Assembly: GCF_005144715.1 (NCBI RefSeq)
Contig: NZ_SWKR01000002.1
Location: forward strand, 938,146 to 1,002,145
Length of the DNA stretch: 64,000 nt
Origin: Sphingomonas baiyangensis
GTDB lineage: Bacteria; Pseudomonadota; Alphaproteobacteria; Sphingomonadales; Sphingomonadaceae
Direction of reading: 5' to 3'
The translations under genes were made by a program, and so were the position numbers. Shown piece after piece: positions 1-8,612 of the stretch; position 1 is the stretch's first letter, and every line of letters starts with the position of its first letter. The notes below the pieces were generated by a model, which was given only the letters and a program-made list of their open reading frames with translations, was not told where the DNA came from and made no database searches.

Positions 1-573
1 TGCCGGGCGTGCCTGCGTCCGACGCTCGGCAACGCGACCCTGCCGCTGCTGCGAGCGCGCCGCCTGACGCTGCGCCGAACGCGACTGCGTCCGACGCTCG
101 GCAACGCGAGCCTGCCGCTGCTGCGAGCGTGCCGCCTGACGCTGTGCCGAACGCGACTGTGTCCGACGCTCGGCAACGCGCGCCTGTCGCTGCTGCGAGC
201 GCGCCGCCTGACGCTGCGCTGGCCTTGCCTGCGTTCGACGCTCAGCGACACGTGCCTGGCGCTGTTGCGAACGCGCGGCCTGACGCTGCGCTGACCGCGC
301 CTGCGTCCAACGCTCGGCGACACGCGCCTGTCGTTGCTGCGAGCGTGCTACCTGACGCTGTGCCGAGCGTGCCTGGGTCCGACGCTCGGCAACGCGTGCC
401 TGTCGCTGCTGCGAGCGCGCCGCCTGACGCTGTGCCGAGCGCGCCTGCGTCCGACGCTCGGCAACGCGCGCCTGCCGCTGCTGCAAACGTGCCGCCTGAC
501 GCTGGGCCGAGCGTGCCTGCGTCCGATGCTCGGCAACGCGAGCCTCTCGTTGCTGCGCGCGGGCCGACACGCG
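1..573. repeat. 72-bp tandem repeat, about 8 copies visible
   Basis: The landmark tccgacgctcggcaacgcg, or a close variant, recurs with its first base at 18, 90, 162, 234, 306, 378, 450 and 522. That is an exact 72-base (24-codon) period. Copies differ by scattered substitutions, with no indels seen. The array continues past the left edge and encodes the basic repeats of the lipoprotein on the minus strand. Such arrays change copy number easily, so the true length may vary between strains. Confidence 0.93.
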
Positions 574-1578
574 CCGATCTGCGCGTGCAGCGGCGCGGTT
601 GGCGTAGCGCCGTTCGCGCTGCGCCTCGCGTTGGCGGTCCGCCCGGACCATTCGGCGGCTGTCGGCGCGCGATACCGGGCGATCGGCACGTGCTCGATAG
701 AAGCGTGGCGCCTCGCCGGCGAAATCGTTGCGGCGCCAGTCGGCGAAGCGTTGCGCCGCCGCGCGTCGGGCGCGGCGTTCATAGCGGATGCGCGGTCGGT
801 CGTTCAGTGACTGGCGGGCGCGATAGTCGCTCCACGCCGACACGCGGTCGCGCGCGGCGGCCCATTGCTGGCGCGCGCGGCGCACATAGGGCTGGCGCTC
901 GGCCCAGAGCGGTGCTGCGACACGGCGGCGCGCGCCGCGATACGACACACGGCGCAGATCGCGGCCGCGCGCCAGATACTGGCCGGCGAGCGGAAGAAAC
1001 GCGCCCGCTGCGGCATAAGGAAGGATTCCACCGCCATTGTCATACACGGCGACGAGGCGATCATCAGCGAAGCCATAGCTGCGCCACGGATCGCGGACCA
1101 TAAACGGGGCAGCGCCGCCGGGTTCGTAATAATAATAGCGATACCCGTCGTCGATCGGTTCGGCATAGATCGAATGGCCGCCGGCCGCATCCCAGCCCCA
1201 GGGCTCGATGCCGTCGTCATAGGCGAATCCGTAATCGGGCGGGGAATCGCCGATTACGTCGAACAGCGTGTCGGCACGGTCGATCCAGGCATAGCCATCA
1301 TCCCCTGCCCCGCCCCAGCGCGCCGGCGCTGCGGGCGCAAGTGCAGCCGCCGGCGGCGCGACCCGATACGGCGTCTGCGCCACCGGCGCGAGCGGCAGCG
1401 CATCGGGCAGCGGCGGCAGCGCCGCGGTGTCGACCGGCGGGTCGAGCGCTGGCAGGAAGGCCTGAAGATTGGCAGGCGCCGTCGCGCCGGTTTCGGCGGG
1501 TTCGCCACAGCCGGCGAGAAGCGTCGCCGCGCCGAACATGCCGGCCGTCAGCAGGCGGCGTCGCATCGCGTCGAGCAT
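1..1578 (-). CDS. Repeat-rich, Arg/Gln-rich lipoprotein (C-terminus beyond window)
   Basis: The reading frame is open from an ATG at 1578 (preceded by AAGGAG at good spacing) to the window edge, 526 codons, so the C-terminus is missing. The N-terminus is a lipoprotein signal with lipobox LLAGC and lipidation at about Cys24. A Pro/Ala-rich linker follows, then an acidic, Tyr/Trp/Gly-rich section (about residues 105-180). From about residue 230 the chain is strongly basic, and from about residue 336 it is built of a 24-residue repeat rich in Arg, Gln and Ala (for example QARVAERRTQARSAQRQAA). I do not recognise the family. The lipobox suggests an envelope-anchored protein with a long basic, probably helical tail that could touch anionic polymers; that role is inference. 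Confidence 0.75.
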   Translation of the reverse strand, partial: MLDAMRRRLLTAGMFGAATLLAGCGEPAETGATAPANLQAFLPALDPPVDTAALPPLPDALPLAPVAQTPYRVAPPAAALAPAAPARWGGAGDDGYAWIDRADTLFDVIGDSPPDYGFAYDDGIEPWGWDAAGGHSIYAEPIDDGYRYYYYEPGGAAPFMVRDPWRSYGFADDRLVAVYDNGGGILPYAAAGAFLPLAGQYLARGRDLRRVSYRGARRRVAAPLWAERQPYVRRARQQWAAARDRVSAWSDYRARQSLNDRPRIRYERRARRAAAQRFADWRRNDFAGEAPRFYRARADRPVSRADSRRMVRADRQREAQRERRYANRAAARADRRVSARAQQREARVAEHRTQARSAQRQAARLQQRQARVAERRTQARSAQRQAARSQQRQARVAERRTQARSAQRQVARSQQRQARVAERWTQARSAQRQAARSQQRQARVAERRTQARPAQRQAARSQQRQARVAERRTQSRSAQRQAARSQQRQARVAERRTQSRSAQRQAARSQQRQGRVAERRTQARPA

Positions 1579-1668
1579 GGTTGATCTCCTTGAACACAAG
1601 CATCAATCGCCCGATGCTAGCGTCCGGTTCCTGAACTCGCCGTGGCCCCGCCGTTCATCGGCGAGCAG

Positions 1669-1887
1669 TCAGCCGCGCAGCGCCAGCAGCGCGAGCAGAA
1701 AGGCGCCGATCAGCGCGAGCATGTGCACCAGCGGCAAGGGAAGCAGGCCGACGCGGTTCCAGTCGTCGCGCTTCGCGCGGCGGCGATCAGCCCAGCCGCT
1801 TGCAACTGCCACGACAAGCAGCGCAACCACTGCGCCCCATAGGGGTTGTTGCGGCCATATCGCCTGTTGCATCGTCGCCATCTTCAT
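1669..1887 (-). CDS. Small two-TM membrane protein
   Basis: This 72-residue frame has a Met-rich start and two hydrophobic segments (about residues 16-32 and 47-70). They are separated by a basic, Trp-containing loop (WADRRRAKRDDWNR), which fits a small inner-membrane protein with two helices. It sits upstream of the repeat lipoprotein on the same strand, 90 bases away, so the two could share a transcript. No family is recognised and the ribosome-binding site is weak. The membrane topology is the main support that it is real. Confidence 0.55.
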   Translation of the reverse strand: MKMATMQQAIWPQQPLWGAVVALLVVAVASGWADRRRAKRDDWNRVGLLPLPLVHMLALIGAFLLALLALRG

Positions 1888-1924
1888 CTACCGTCCGCCT
1901 CACCCCTATGCTCGAGGAAGCATC

Positions 1925-2725
1925 ATGCGCCAGACCCTGATTGCGTTCGCCATTGCCACTACCGCGGCGGCGGTCACGTCGGTTGCGGTCGGTGCCCCGC
2001 AGAACCAGCGCGCGGCGATCGAAGCCGCCGTTGCGGCGCCGACGCGGACGCTGGCGAACGTCGCGCGCGATGGCGCACGCCACCCGGTCGAGACGCTCGC
2101 CTTCTTTGGCGTCGAGCCCGACGATACGGTGGTCGAGCTTTACCCCGGCGGCGGCTGGTATACCGAGATTCTCGCGCCCTATCTGGCCAGCAGCGGCAGC
2201 CTGTGGGTCGCCGCGCCGATGCCCAACGGCGTCAAGGGCGTGCAGACACTGATGGCGAAGGACGCCGCCACCTATGGCAAGCTGCGCGTCGCCTCGTTTC
2301 CCGCGGGTGATGCCAAGGTGCCCGATGGCGCCGCCGACGTCGTGCTGACGTTCCGAAACATTCACAACTGGCACATGGGCGGCGCCAAGAATGCGCAACT
2401 AGCGTTCGCCGAAGCCTTTCGCATGCTCAAGCCCGGCGGCACCTTCGGCGTCGTCGAGCATCGCCTGCCCGAGGCGCGGCCCGACGGCGATCAGGACAAG
2501 TCGGGGTACATGAAGACCAGTACCGTCGTTGCCTATGCCAGGAAGGCCGGGTTCGAGGTCGTCGGGCAGAGCGAGGTCAACGCCAATCCCAAGGATACCG
2601 CTGACTGGGCGCAGGGTGTCTGGACGCTGCCGCCGGTGCTGCGTCTCAAGGATCAGGACCGCGCGAAATATGAAGCGATCGGCGAGAGCGACCGCATGAC
2701 CATCCGCTTCCGCAAGCCGGCCTGA
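1925..2725 (+). CDS. Exported class I SAM-methyltransferase-like protein
   Basis: 266 residues. The ATG at 1925 follows GAGGAAG at good spacing. An N-terminal signal peptide (about residues 1-24, ending VAVGA) directs export. The body resembles the periplasmic methyltransferase-like family seen in proteobacteria: a glycine-rich AdoMet-type loop (VVELYPGGGWYTEIL), a later acidic strand/loop and a post-loop LKPGGTFGVVEH motif typical of Rossmann methyltransferases. Export of an AdoMet fold is odd, since the cofactor is cytosolic, so catalytic activity is uncertain. It is a single gene, convergent with the TonB-domain gene. Confidence 0.82.
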   Translation: MRQTLIAFAIATTAAAVTSVAVGAPQNQRAAIEAAVAAPTRTLANVARDGARHPVETLAFFGVEPDDTVVELYPGGGWYTEILAPYLASSGSLWVAAPMPNGVKGVQTLMAKDAATYGKLRVASFPAGDAKVPDGAADVVLTFRNIHNWHMGGAKNAQLAFAEAFRMLKPGGTFGVVEHRLPEARPDGDQDKSGYMKTSTVVAYARKAGFEVVGQSEVNANPKDTADWAQGVWTLPPVLRLKDQDRAKYEAIGESDRMTIRFRKPA

Positions 2726-2745
2726 CGCGCGGAGCCGCGCCGCGT

Positions 2746-4701
2746 TCAGGGCATGCGGAAACTGATGGTCTGCTGCGTGGCACTGCACGCGACTTCGGTA
2801 TCCGGGCGGTGTGAGGCGCTGAACCACATTGCACGCGCCATCTCGTCGGCCGATGCGCTGAACATGCGCGGCGGATATGCCATCAAGGCGCGCTGGTTGG
2901 TCGCCCTTCCCTTCGCGGTCACGTCGAATTCGAGCCGGACCCAGCCTTCGAACCCCATATTGATCGCCTCTTCGGGATAGCTGATCGCGTGACCGCGCGC
3001 GGCAGGCGCCACGCCGATGACGGCACATTGCTGCGCGGTAAGTCCGGTGGCCGCGATACTCTGCTGCGCTTTTGCCACATCGCCGGCGCCCGCGGCGAGA
3101 TCGGCCCGTTGCAGCAGCGCGTTGATGCGCAGCGGACGCGTCGGCTCCAGGCGGTCGTCGGCCACGACTGCATCGATCAGCCGCGCCGCGTCCTCCGGAG
3201 GCTTGCTGCGCGCACGCGACCGTGCCGTCTCCAGCCGCAGCGTTGCCGCCGTCATCGGATCGCCTGCATAGTCGGGCTGCGCCAGCAACGCGCGTGCCGC
3301 CTCGCGGAAGCCGCGTGCGCCGTCATTCTCGAGGATAGCCCGCTGGATCGCGATCCTCGCGTGGACCACGACCGGAGCCTCTAGCGTCCGCGCGAGAGTC
3401 TCGGCCGCGTTTATCGGCCCCCTGCTCGCCTTCGCATCGATCAGCGGCGACGTTGCGAGCCACAGCGCCGCCTGTAACCGCATCGAGGGTGTGGCGGTCG
3501 TGCTGTCGATCGCGCGCTGCATCTCGAGCAGCAATCGCGCATCGGGTGTCAGCGGGTCGATCGGTGCGGCGCATTGAAGCTCGAGCCATTCAGCGACCGC
3601 GCGATTGAGCGGTGCGAGGAGCGAGAGCCGGTCGCCGGCCTCGGTGCAGCGCAGCTCGATACGCGTCGCAGCGCGATAGAAGGCGGGAACCTTCGATGCC
3701 GACTCGGCGCTCCATGACCAGCCGAGCACTGCCTGCGCGAATGCCAGCGCCTTGCTGCGTCCGCCCGTGACATAGATCGGCTCGGCATAGGCGACCCAGC
3801 CCTTCTCGTGCAGGCCGAACTCGATGATCGCGTGATCGTCGCGCGTCGGCCCGCCCGGCAGGCCGCAGGGCGGCGCCTCGAACACCGCTGCACTCGTGAA
3901 CGGCGCCTCGCTGATCCTGCCGGCGCCGGTATAGGCGAGATACTTGCGCGCGGCTTCGCGATCGCCCGTCATGTCGGCGGCCAATGCAAGATCGCCGCGC
4001 GTGGCCACCTCGCTCAACGTCGTGCGCAACGTGAGGCCGCCCTGCGCCGTGAGCGACTTGCGCAACTCGGCATAGGCCTCCTCGGTGCGACCCGCATTGA
4101 GTAGTACGCGGCCATGCTCGGTGCCGATACGTGCGCGCAGATCGGGCGTGGCATCGGGGCCGGCAAGGCTCGACGCCTCGAACGCGTGGCGCTCTGCGGC
4201 GCCGTCGCCATCGAAGCGCTTGAGCGCCGCGAGCATCAGCAGCGGCTGGATTCGCGCCAACGCCTCGGACAGCGCGAGCGCGCGCTCGGCGTCGGTGATC
4301 GCGCTGGCATAGTCGAGCCGCCGACGCGCCGACGCCGCCAGTTGCAGATAGGCCGCGCGCACGTCTCCCTTGAACTCATCGCCCGCGCGCTCGAGCACGG
4401 GCAGGCCTTTCCGGATCGTCGCCTCGCCCGCCTCGGGCTCGCCGCGCAGGATGAGGCAGCCGCCCTTGCGCACGTTGATCGCCGCGCCGACGATGCCGCG
4501 CCGCCCTGTCGGAGTCGCCTCGACCGCCTCGAACGCCGTGATCGCTTCGGCACAGCGCCCTTCGGCCGCGGCCTTCGATGCTGCATCGAAGCGCTGCTGC
4601 AACGTCTGCGGTGGCTGCGACGCTGCCTGCATCGCCAGCGCCAGCGCGCCGCTCGTCACCATCGTCGCCAACATCGTACCTGCCCCCCGCCAGACGACCA
4701 T
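2746..4701 (-). CDS. Exported TonB C-terminal-domain protein with helical repeat region
   Basis: 651 residues from ATG 4701; an ATG at 4674 is an alternative. An N-terminal signal-like hydrophobic stretch leads into a long alanine-rich helical region resembling TPR/SEL-type repeats (roughly residues 30-550). The last 90 residues match a TonB_C domain, with a YPEEAINMGFEGWVRLEFDV core and the SFRMP end strand. Classical TonB is anchored by an N-terminal helix and carries a Pro-rich spacer; here the spacer is replaced by helical repeats and the anchor looks like a cleavable signal. It may link envelope partners rather than energise receptors, which is inference. It is divergent from the thioredoxin-like gene, 14 bases between starts. 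Confidence 0.78.
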   Translation of the reverse strand: MVVWRGAGTMLATMVTSGALALAMQAASQPPQTLQQRFDAASKAAAEGRCAEAITAFEAVEATPTGRRGIVGAAINVRKGGCLILRGEPEAGEATIRKGLPVLERAGDEFKGDVRAAYLQLAASARRRLDYASAITDAERALALSEALARIQPLLMLAALKRFDGDGAAERHAFEASSLAGPDATPDLRARIGTEHGRVLLNAGRTEEAYAELRKSLTAQGGLTLRTTLSEVATRGDLALAADMTGDREAARKYLAYTGAGRISEAPFTSAAVFEAPPCGLPGGPTRDDHAIIEFGLHEKGWVAYAEPIYVTGGRSKALAFAQAVLGWSWSAESASKVPAFYRAATRIELRCTEAGDRLSLLAPLNRAVAEWLELQCAAPIDPLTPDARLLLEMQRAIDSTTATPSMRLQAALWLATSPLIDAKASRGPINAAETLARTLEAPVVVHARIAIQRAILENDGARGFREAARALLAQPDYAGDPMTAATLRLETARSRARSKPPEDAARLIDAVVADDRLEPTRPLRINALLQRADLAAGAGDVAKAQQSIAATGLTAQQCAVIGVAPAARGHAISYPEEAINMGFEGWVRLEFDVTAKGRATNQRALMAYPPRMFSASADEMARAMWFSASHRPDTEVACSATQQTISFRMP

Positions 4702-4715
4702 GCTATCGAGCGGTC

Positions 4716-5204
4716 ATGCGGCTGTCGAGAAACCATCGGATACAGATGCTTGGCGCTGCTCTGCTGCTGCTGGCGCCCGGTGGCGTCGTGCACGGCAGCG
4801 CACAGCCCGTGGACGATCCAGCGATCGTCGCGGCGCCCGACACGCTCTATCTTTTCGTCGCCTCGTGGTGTGCGCCGTGCCGGATCGAGCTTGGCCAGCT
4901 CGACGCGATCGCCGCCGGCGCGGCACCCGCGCGCGTGCGCGTCGTGCCCTATGACCGTACGCGACCGACCCATGCCATGCTGCGCGCGATCGCGCCCGAG
5001 CGGCGCTGGATCCCCGAGACGCGCGCCGACCGCGCGCTCGCCTCCGCGCTAGCACGCAATGCCCACGCGCTTCCCTATAGCTTTCTCACCGATGCCGCAG
5101 GGCGGCCGTGCGCATGGCATCGCGTCGGCCTTACCGGCCGTGCGGCGGCCGCGATGCAGGCCCATTGCCGTCGCGGTGCGCCAGGCGAGGATGCGTTACG
5201 GTAA
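4716..5204 (+). CDS. Exported thioredoxin-like protein (WCAPC)
   Basis: 162 residues from ATG 4716. A basic start followed by a hydrophobic segment (about residues 10-28) indicates Sec export or membrane anchoring. Residues of about 42-60 hold the thioredoxin active-site sequence SWCAPC. A cis-Pro-like motif (LPYSF) and a GRPCAWHRVG strand follow, all in thioredoxin-fold order. It is a probable periplasmic thiol-disulfide oxidoreductase or a reductant for a specific partner. The start lies 14 bases from that of the divergent TonB-domain gene, so the two probably share a regulatory region. Confidence 0.8.
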   Translation: MRLSRNHRIQMLGAALLLLAPGGVVHGSAQPVDDPAIVAAPDTLYLFVASWCAPCRIELGQLDAIAAGAAPARVRVVPYDRTRPTHAMLRAIAPERRWIPETRADRALASALARNAHALPYSFLTDAAGRPCAWHRVGLTGRAAAAMQAHCRRGAPGEDALR

Positions 5205-5232
5205 GACCTTACGGCGGGGGCGAGAGCGACCT

Positions 5233-5622
5233 TCAGCCGGCGGCGACATAGCATTCGACGCGGCAGCGCCACTGATCCGCGCTGCGCACCCATTCGGCCA
5301 GATACTGCCCCGACAGCGCCGGCGCCGATCCGATCGCGCCGCCGGACCATCGGCCCGTCTCCGCCGCGACGTTTCCGCGCGCCTCTATGCGCAGCGGCGT
5401 GCGCACGTAGGTCTGGCGGTCGTCGCCCCTAAAGGCCGCGCGCCATGCCTTGCGGATCGCGGGGATGCCCACCAGCGCGGTGCCGCCCGCGGGCACCAGT
5501 ATCGCATCGGCGGTGAGCATTCGTACGGCGCCATCAGGGTCGCCCTCGGCGATCGCCGCATTCCACGAAAGACGGGTTGCGCGGATCGCCGTTTCGGCGT
5601 CGTCGGCTGCTGCGAGGATCAC
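5233..5622 (-). CDS. SnoaL-like/DUF4440 family protein
   Basis: 129 residues with the NTF2-like pattern of DUF4440: an N-terminal helix, a WNAAIAEGD turn, AVRMLTADAILVPAGG, and a GRWSGG...GQYLAEWVR...WRCRVECYV sheet. Members are small cone-shaped enzymes or binding proteins; no catalytic residue can be assigned here. The start codon overlaps the stop of the upstream amidohydrolase (ATGA), so the two are translationally coupled and may act on one substrate. Confidence 0.8.
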   Translation of the reverse strand: MILAAADDAETAIRATRLSWNAAIAEGDPDGAVRMLTADAILVPAGGTALVGIPAIRKAWRAAFRGDDRQTYVRTPLRIEARGNVAAETGRWSGGAIGSAPALSGQYLAEWVRSADQWRCRVECYVAAG

Positions 5623-6932
5623 TCGGCGGCCTTCGCCACCCTGCCGCCGTTCATTACGAAGGTTACGCGCTTCAGGGTCGTCACATCGGTGAGCGGGTCG
5701 CCCTGGACGGCGATCAGATCGGCCGCCTTTCCTGCTTCGATCGTGCCGATCTCGGCGGACAAACCCAGCAAATCCGCGGCGTTGACCGTGGCCGCGGCGA
5801 TCGCCTGGGCGGGGGTCATGCCGTATTTCACCATCAGCTCGAACTCGTCGGCATTGCGGCCATGTTTCGACACGCCGGCATCGGTGCCGAACGCGATCTT
5901 GACGCCCGCCGGCACCGCCTTGGCTAAAGCCTGGCCGGTGATCGAGATGCGCCAGTCGATCTTGGCACGCACATCGGGCGGGTAGGCATCTGGATTCGCT
6001 GCAATTCTTTCGAGATAGCCATTCACGGTCGACAGCGTCGGCACGTAATAGGCACCCGTCTTGCGGAAGAGTGCGATGCCGTCATCATCGAGCAATGTGC
6101 CATGTTCGATCGAGTCCGCGCCCGATGCCAGCGCCAGCTTGATGCCGTCGGCGCCATGCGCATGGACCGCGACCTTTTTGCCATAGAGCCTGGCGGTCTC
6201 GACGATGGCCTTCGCCTCGTCGTCGAACATCTGCGCGCCCAGCCCGGCGCCGATGCGGCTGTTGACGCCGCCGGTGGTCGCGATCTTGATGACGTCGGCG
6301 CCACGGCCGATCTGGATGCGCACCGCACGGCGGCAATCGTCGGGGCCGTCGCACAGATTCTCGGTGCCCGGATGGTCGCGCAGGTCCTCGGCGAGACCGA
6401 GCCGCGCGTCCATATGGCCCGAGGTGGTCGAGATCGAGCGGCCGGCATCGACGATGCGCGGCCCTTCGACCCAGCCGCGCGCGATCGCATCGCGCAGCGC
6501 CAGCGCGCTTCCCTCGTCGCCCAGATTGCGGACCGTGGTGAAGCCCGCGAGCAGCGTCTTGCGCGCGTTCCACAGCGTCTCGTACGCGCTCAGCTGATCG
6601 CTCTCGGTGAAATCGGCGAGCAGCCCCTCCTGCCCCGCGCGATCGGAGGCAAGATGGACGTGGCTGTCGATCAGGCCGGGGAGGACCGTCTGCGTCGAGA
6701 GATCGATCACGGCGCTGCCGTCGCCCGGCCGCTGATGGCCGTCGAGAACCTGCGCGATGCGACCGCCGCGGATCACGATCGTCGAGGGGCCGCGCGGCGC
6801 CTGTCCCGGCACGGCGATCAGGCGCCCGGCGAGCACATGGGTAACGGCTTCGGCGGCGGGCGGCGGCGGCGACTGCTGCGCGGCAAGCGGCATGGCGGCA
6901 GTTGCGAGCAGCAAGGCGATAAGGCGCGACAT
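5619..6932 (-). CDS. Exported metal-dependent amidohydrolase
   Basis: About 437 residues. Two adjacent ATGs occur (6935 and 6932); the GGGGGA ribosome-binding site is better spaced for 6932. A signal peptide ends near PLAAQQ. The TIM-barrel amidohydrolase signatures are in order: DSHVHL metal ligands, a HAHGADG strand, IEHG, and the catalytic Asp in FGTDAGVSKHG. The C-terminal AADLIAVQGDPL tail belongs to the imidazolonepropionase/Xaa-Pro-dipeptidase-like branch. It probably hydrolyses a cyclic amide or dipeptide in the periplasm. It is first gene of a pair with the DUF4440 gene. The exact substrate cannot be read from sequence. Confidence 0.88.
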   Translation of the reverse strand: MSRLIALLLATAAMPLAAQQSPPPPAAEAVTHVLAGRLIAVPGQAPRGPSTIVIRGGRIAQVLDGHQRPGDGSAVIDLSTQTVLPGLIDSHVHLASDRAGQEGLLADFTESDQLSAYETLWNARKTLLAGFTTVRNLGDEGSALALRDAIARGWVEGPRIVDAGRSISTTSGHMDARLGLAEDLRDHPGTENLCDGPDDCRRAVRIQIGRGADVIKIATTGGVNSRIGAGLGAQMFDDEAKAIVETARLYGKKVAVHAHGADGIKLALASGADSIEHGTLLDDDGIALFRKTGAYYVPTLSTVNGYLERIAANPDAYPPDVRAKIDWRISITGQALAKAVPAGVKIAFGTDAGVSKHGRNADEFELMVKYGMTPAQAIAAATVNAADLLGLSAEIGTIEAGKAADLIAVQGDPLTDVTTLKRVTFVMNGGRVAKAAE

Positions 6933-6995
6933 CATTTCCCCCGTCAGACGATACCGCCTTCATCGGACACTGCGCAGGGGAAGGCAACGCGCGTT

Positions 6996-7622
6996 TCAGC
7001 CCGACTGCATCGCCGCGATCAGCCGGTCATCCTCCGCCTTGGCGCGCCGATACGCCTCGCGTTGCGTCAGCCGATCGGCATAGGCACGGAACGAAGGGCG
7101 ATCGGGCAGCGAGCCGAAGCCGAGGCCCCAGATCACCTGCGCGCCGACATAGACGTCGGCAGCCGTGAAGGCGCTGCCCGCCACATAGTCGCGCCCGTCG
7201 AGCCAGCCCGCGAGCGTATCGACCATGCGATCGAAGCTGCCGAAGCCCGCCATCGCCTCCTTGTCCGCGGGCACATCGTAGCCGAGCGCGCGCGCCGTTA
7301 CCGCCTGTTCGACCGGGCCGGCAGCGAAGAACAGCCAGCGATAGTAATCGGCGCGATCGGCCGGCGGCGGCGCCAAGCCGTTCTCGGGGAAAGCATCGGC
7401 CAGATAGGCGCAGATCGCCGGGCATTCGGTGACGACGCGATCGCCGTGGCGGATCGCCGGCACCTTGCCCATCGGATTGATCGCCAGATATTCGGGCGCC
7501 TGCATCGAACCGCCATAGTCGAGGATTTCGACGTCATAGGGCGCGCCGGTCTCCTCGAGCATCCAGCGCGCGATCTGCCCGCGCGACATCGGGTTGGTGT
7601 AGAGCGTCAGGTCTGCGGCCAT
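6996..7622 (-). CDS. Glutathione S-transferase family protein
   Basis: 208 residues with GST architecture. The N-terminal thioredoxin-like domain begins LTLYTNPMSRGQIARWML and includes the cis-Pro glutathione-binding motif (MGKVPAIRHGD) and TECPAICAYLAD. An all-helical C-terminal domain holds FTAADVYVGAQVIWGL, the usual N-capping/hydrophobic staple region. Ser at about residue 14 is the plausible catalytic hydroxyl. It is a monocistronic cytosolic enzyme, probably conjugating or reducing an electrophile. Confidence 0.9.
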   Translation of the reverse strand: MAADLTLYTNPMSRGQIARWMLEETGAPYDVEILDYGGSMQAPEYLAINPMGKVPAIRHGDRVVTECPAICAYLADAFPENGLAPPPADRADYYRWLFFAAGPVEQAVTARALGYDVPADKEAMAGFGSFDRMVDTLAGWLDGRDYVAGSAFTAADVYVGAQVIWGLGFGSLPDRPSFRAYADRLTQREAYRRAKAEDDRLIAAMQSG

Positions 7623-7674
7623 TGTATCTCTCCGAGTCTTGGCGGAACGGATAGTGAACGTTACGACCGTGGCG

Positions 7675-8553
7675 TCAAGTCAGTTCGCGTTCGAACAGCG
7701 CCATGGTACGGTCCCATGCGAGCTGCGCGGTCGCGGCGTCGTATCGCTCGGCCGAGGTGTCGTTGTTGAAGGCGTGTTCGGCGCCCGGATAGACATGTAC
7801 GTCGACGCGCTTGCCCGCCGCCTTGAGCGCCTCGCCCCAGGGCACGCCCGTGGTATTCACGCGCGCGTCGTTGCCGGCGAGATGGATCGCCATCGCGGCC
7901 TCGACCTTCGGCGCCTCGGCCGGATCGGGCGCGGGGCCGTAATAGGGTGCGGCTGCCGCGAGTGCCGGGCCGGCGGCCACCGCCAGCCGGTTGACGTAGC
8001 CGCCACCCCAGCAGAACCCGACCGCGCCCACCTTGCCCGTGCCGCCGCGCAGACGCGCGAGCCGCGCGATCGTCGCCTGCCCGGCCGCAAGCGCGGCGTC
8101 GTAATCGAGCGTGCCGATAAGGTCGCGCGCCGCGTCGGGATCGGCGGGGGTGCCGCCCTGCGGCGTCAGGAAATCGGGCGCGACGGCAAAGAAGCCCGCG
8201 AGCGCCACGCGTCGCGCGACACCCTCGATATGCGCGTTGAGGCCGCGATTCTCGTGCACCACGATCACTGCGCCCACCTTGCGCCCCGGATTGCGCGGTG
8301 CTGCGAAATAGCCCGTCATCATCGTACCGCCGCCGATGGCGTAGCCGCCCTTACGCGTGACGATGCGCGGATCGGCGGGGTCGATCTGCTGCGCAGCGGC
8401 GGCGGCGGCGGGCGCGATCGTCGCGATCAGTGTCTCGGCGGCGGCGACCGATCCGGCGAGCAGGCCCATCTCCCGCAACAGCCGCCGGCGGTCGCGATGC
8501 TCGTGCGTGAACGCGTCATAGAGGTCGATGGCGCGGCGACGAAGATCGGACAT
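7675..8553 (-). CDS. Dienelactone hydrolase family protein
   Basis: 292 residues from ATG 8553, preceded by AGGAGCG. The N-terminus (RRRLLREMGLLAGSVAAAETL) reads like a twin-arginine-type or membrane-targeting leader, as in several secreted dienelactone-hydrolase homologues. The alpha/beta-hydrolase core shows the nucleophile elbow GFCWGGG (catalytic Cys), an Asp in HLAGNDARVN and the His in YPGAEHAFNND. The Cys-Asp-His triad is characteristic of carboxymethylenebutenolidase-type enzymes. The physiological substrate is unknown. Confidence 0.88.
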   Translation of the reverse strand: MSDLRRRAIDLYDAFTHEHRDRRRLLREMGLLAGSVAAAETLIATIAPAAAAAAQQIDPADPRIVTRKGGYAIGGGTMMTGYFAAPRNPGRKVGAVIVVHENRGLNAHIEGVARRVALAGFFAVAPDFLTPQGGTPADPDAARDLIGTLDYDAALAAGQATIARLARLRGGTGKVGAVGFCWGGGYVNRLAVAAGPALAAAAPYYGPAPDPAEAPKVEAAMAIHLAGNDARVNTTGVPWGEALKAAGKRVDVHVYPGAEHAFNNDTSAERYDAATAQLAWDRTMALFERELT

Positions 8554-8612
8554 GGGCGGACGCTCCTGCTGGGAGCGCCGAGCATAGGGCGAGCACGGCG
8601 GCCCGCAAGCCG

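Noticed and set aside
1..573. CRISPR array
   Set aside because: The repeat is a contiguous 72-base coding tandem without distinct spacers; it translates into a periodic protein.
9..1103. Long plus-strand frame of 364 codons over the left-edge repeats
   Set aside because: It is antisense to the lipoprotein frame, is low-complexity Arg/Pro/Ala, has no ribosome-binding site, and the opposite strand has a lipobox, a good ribosome-binding site and an uninterrupted frame.
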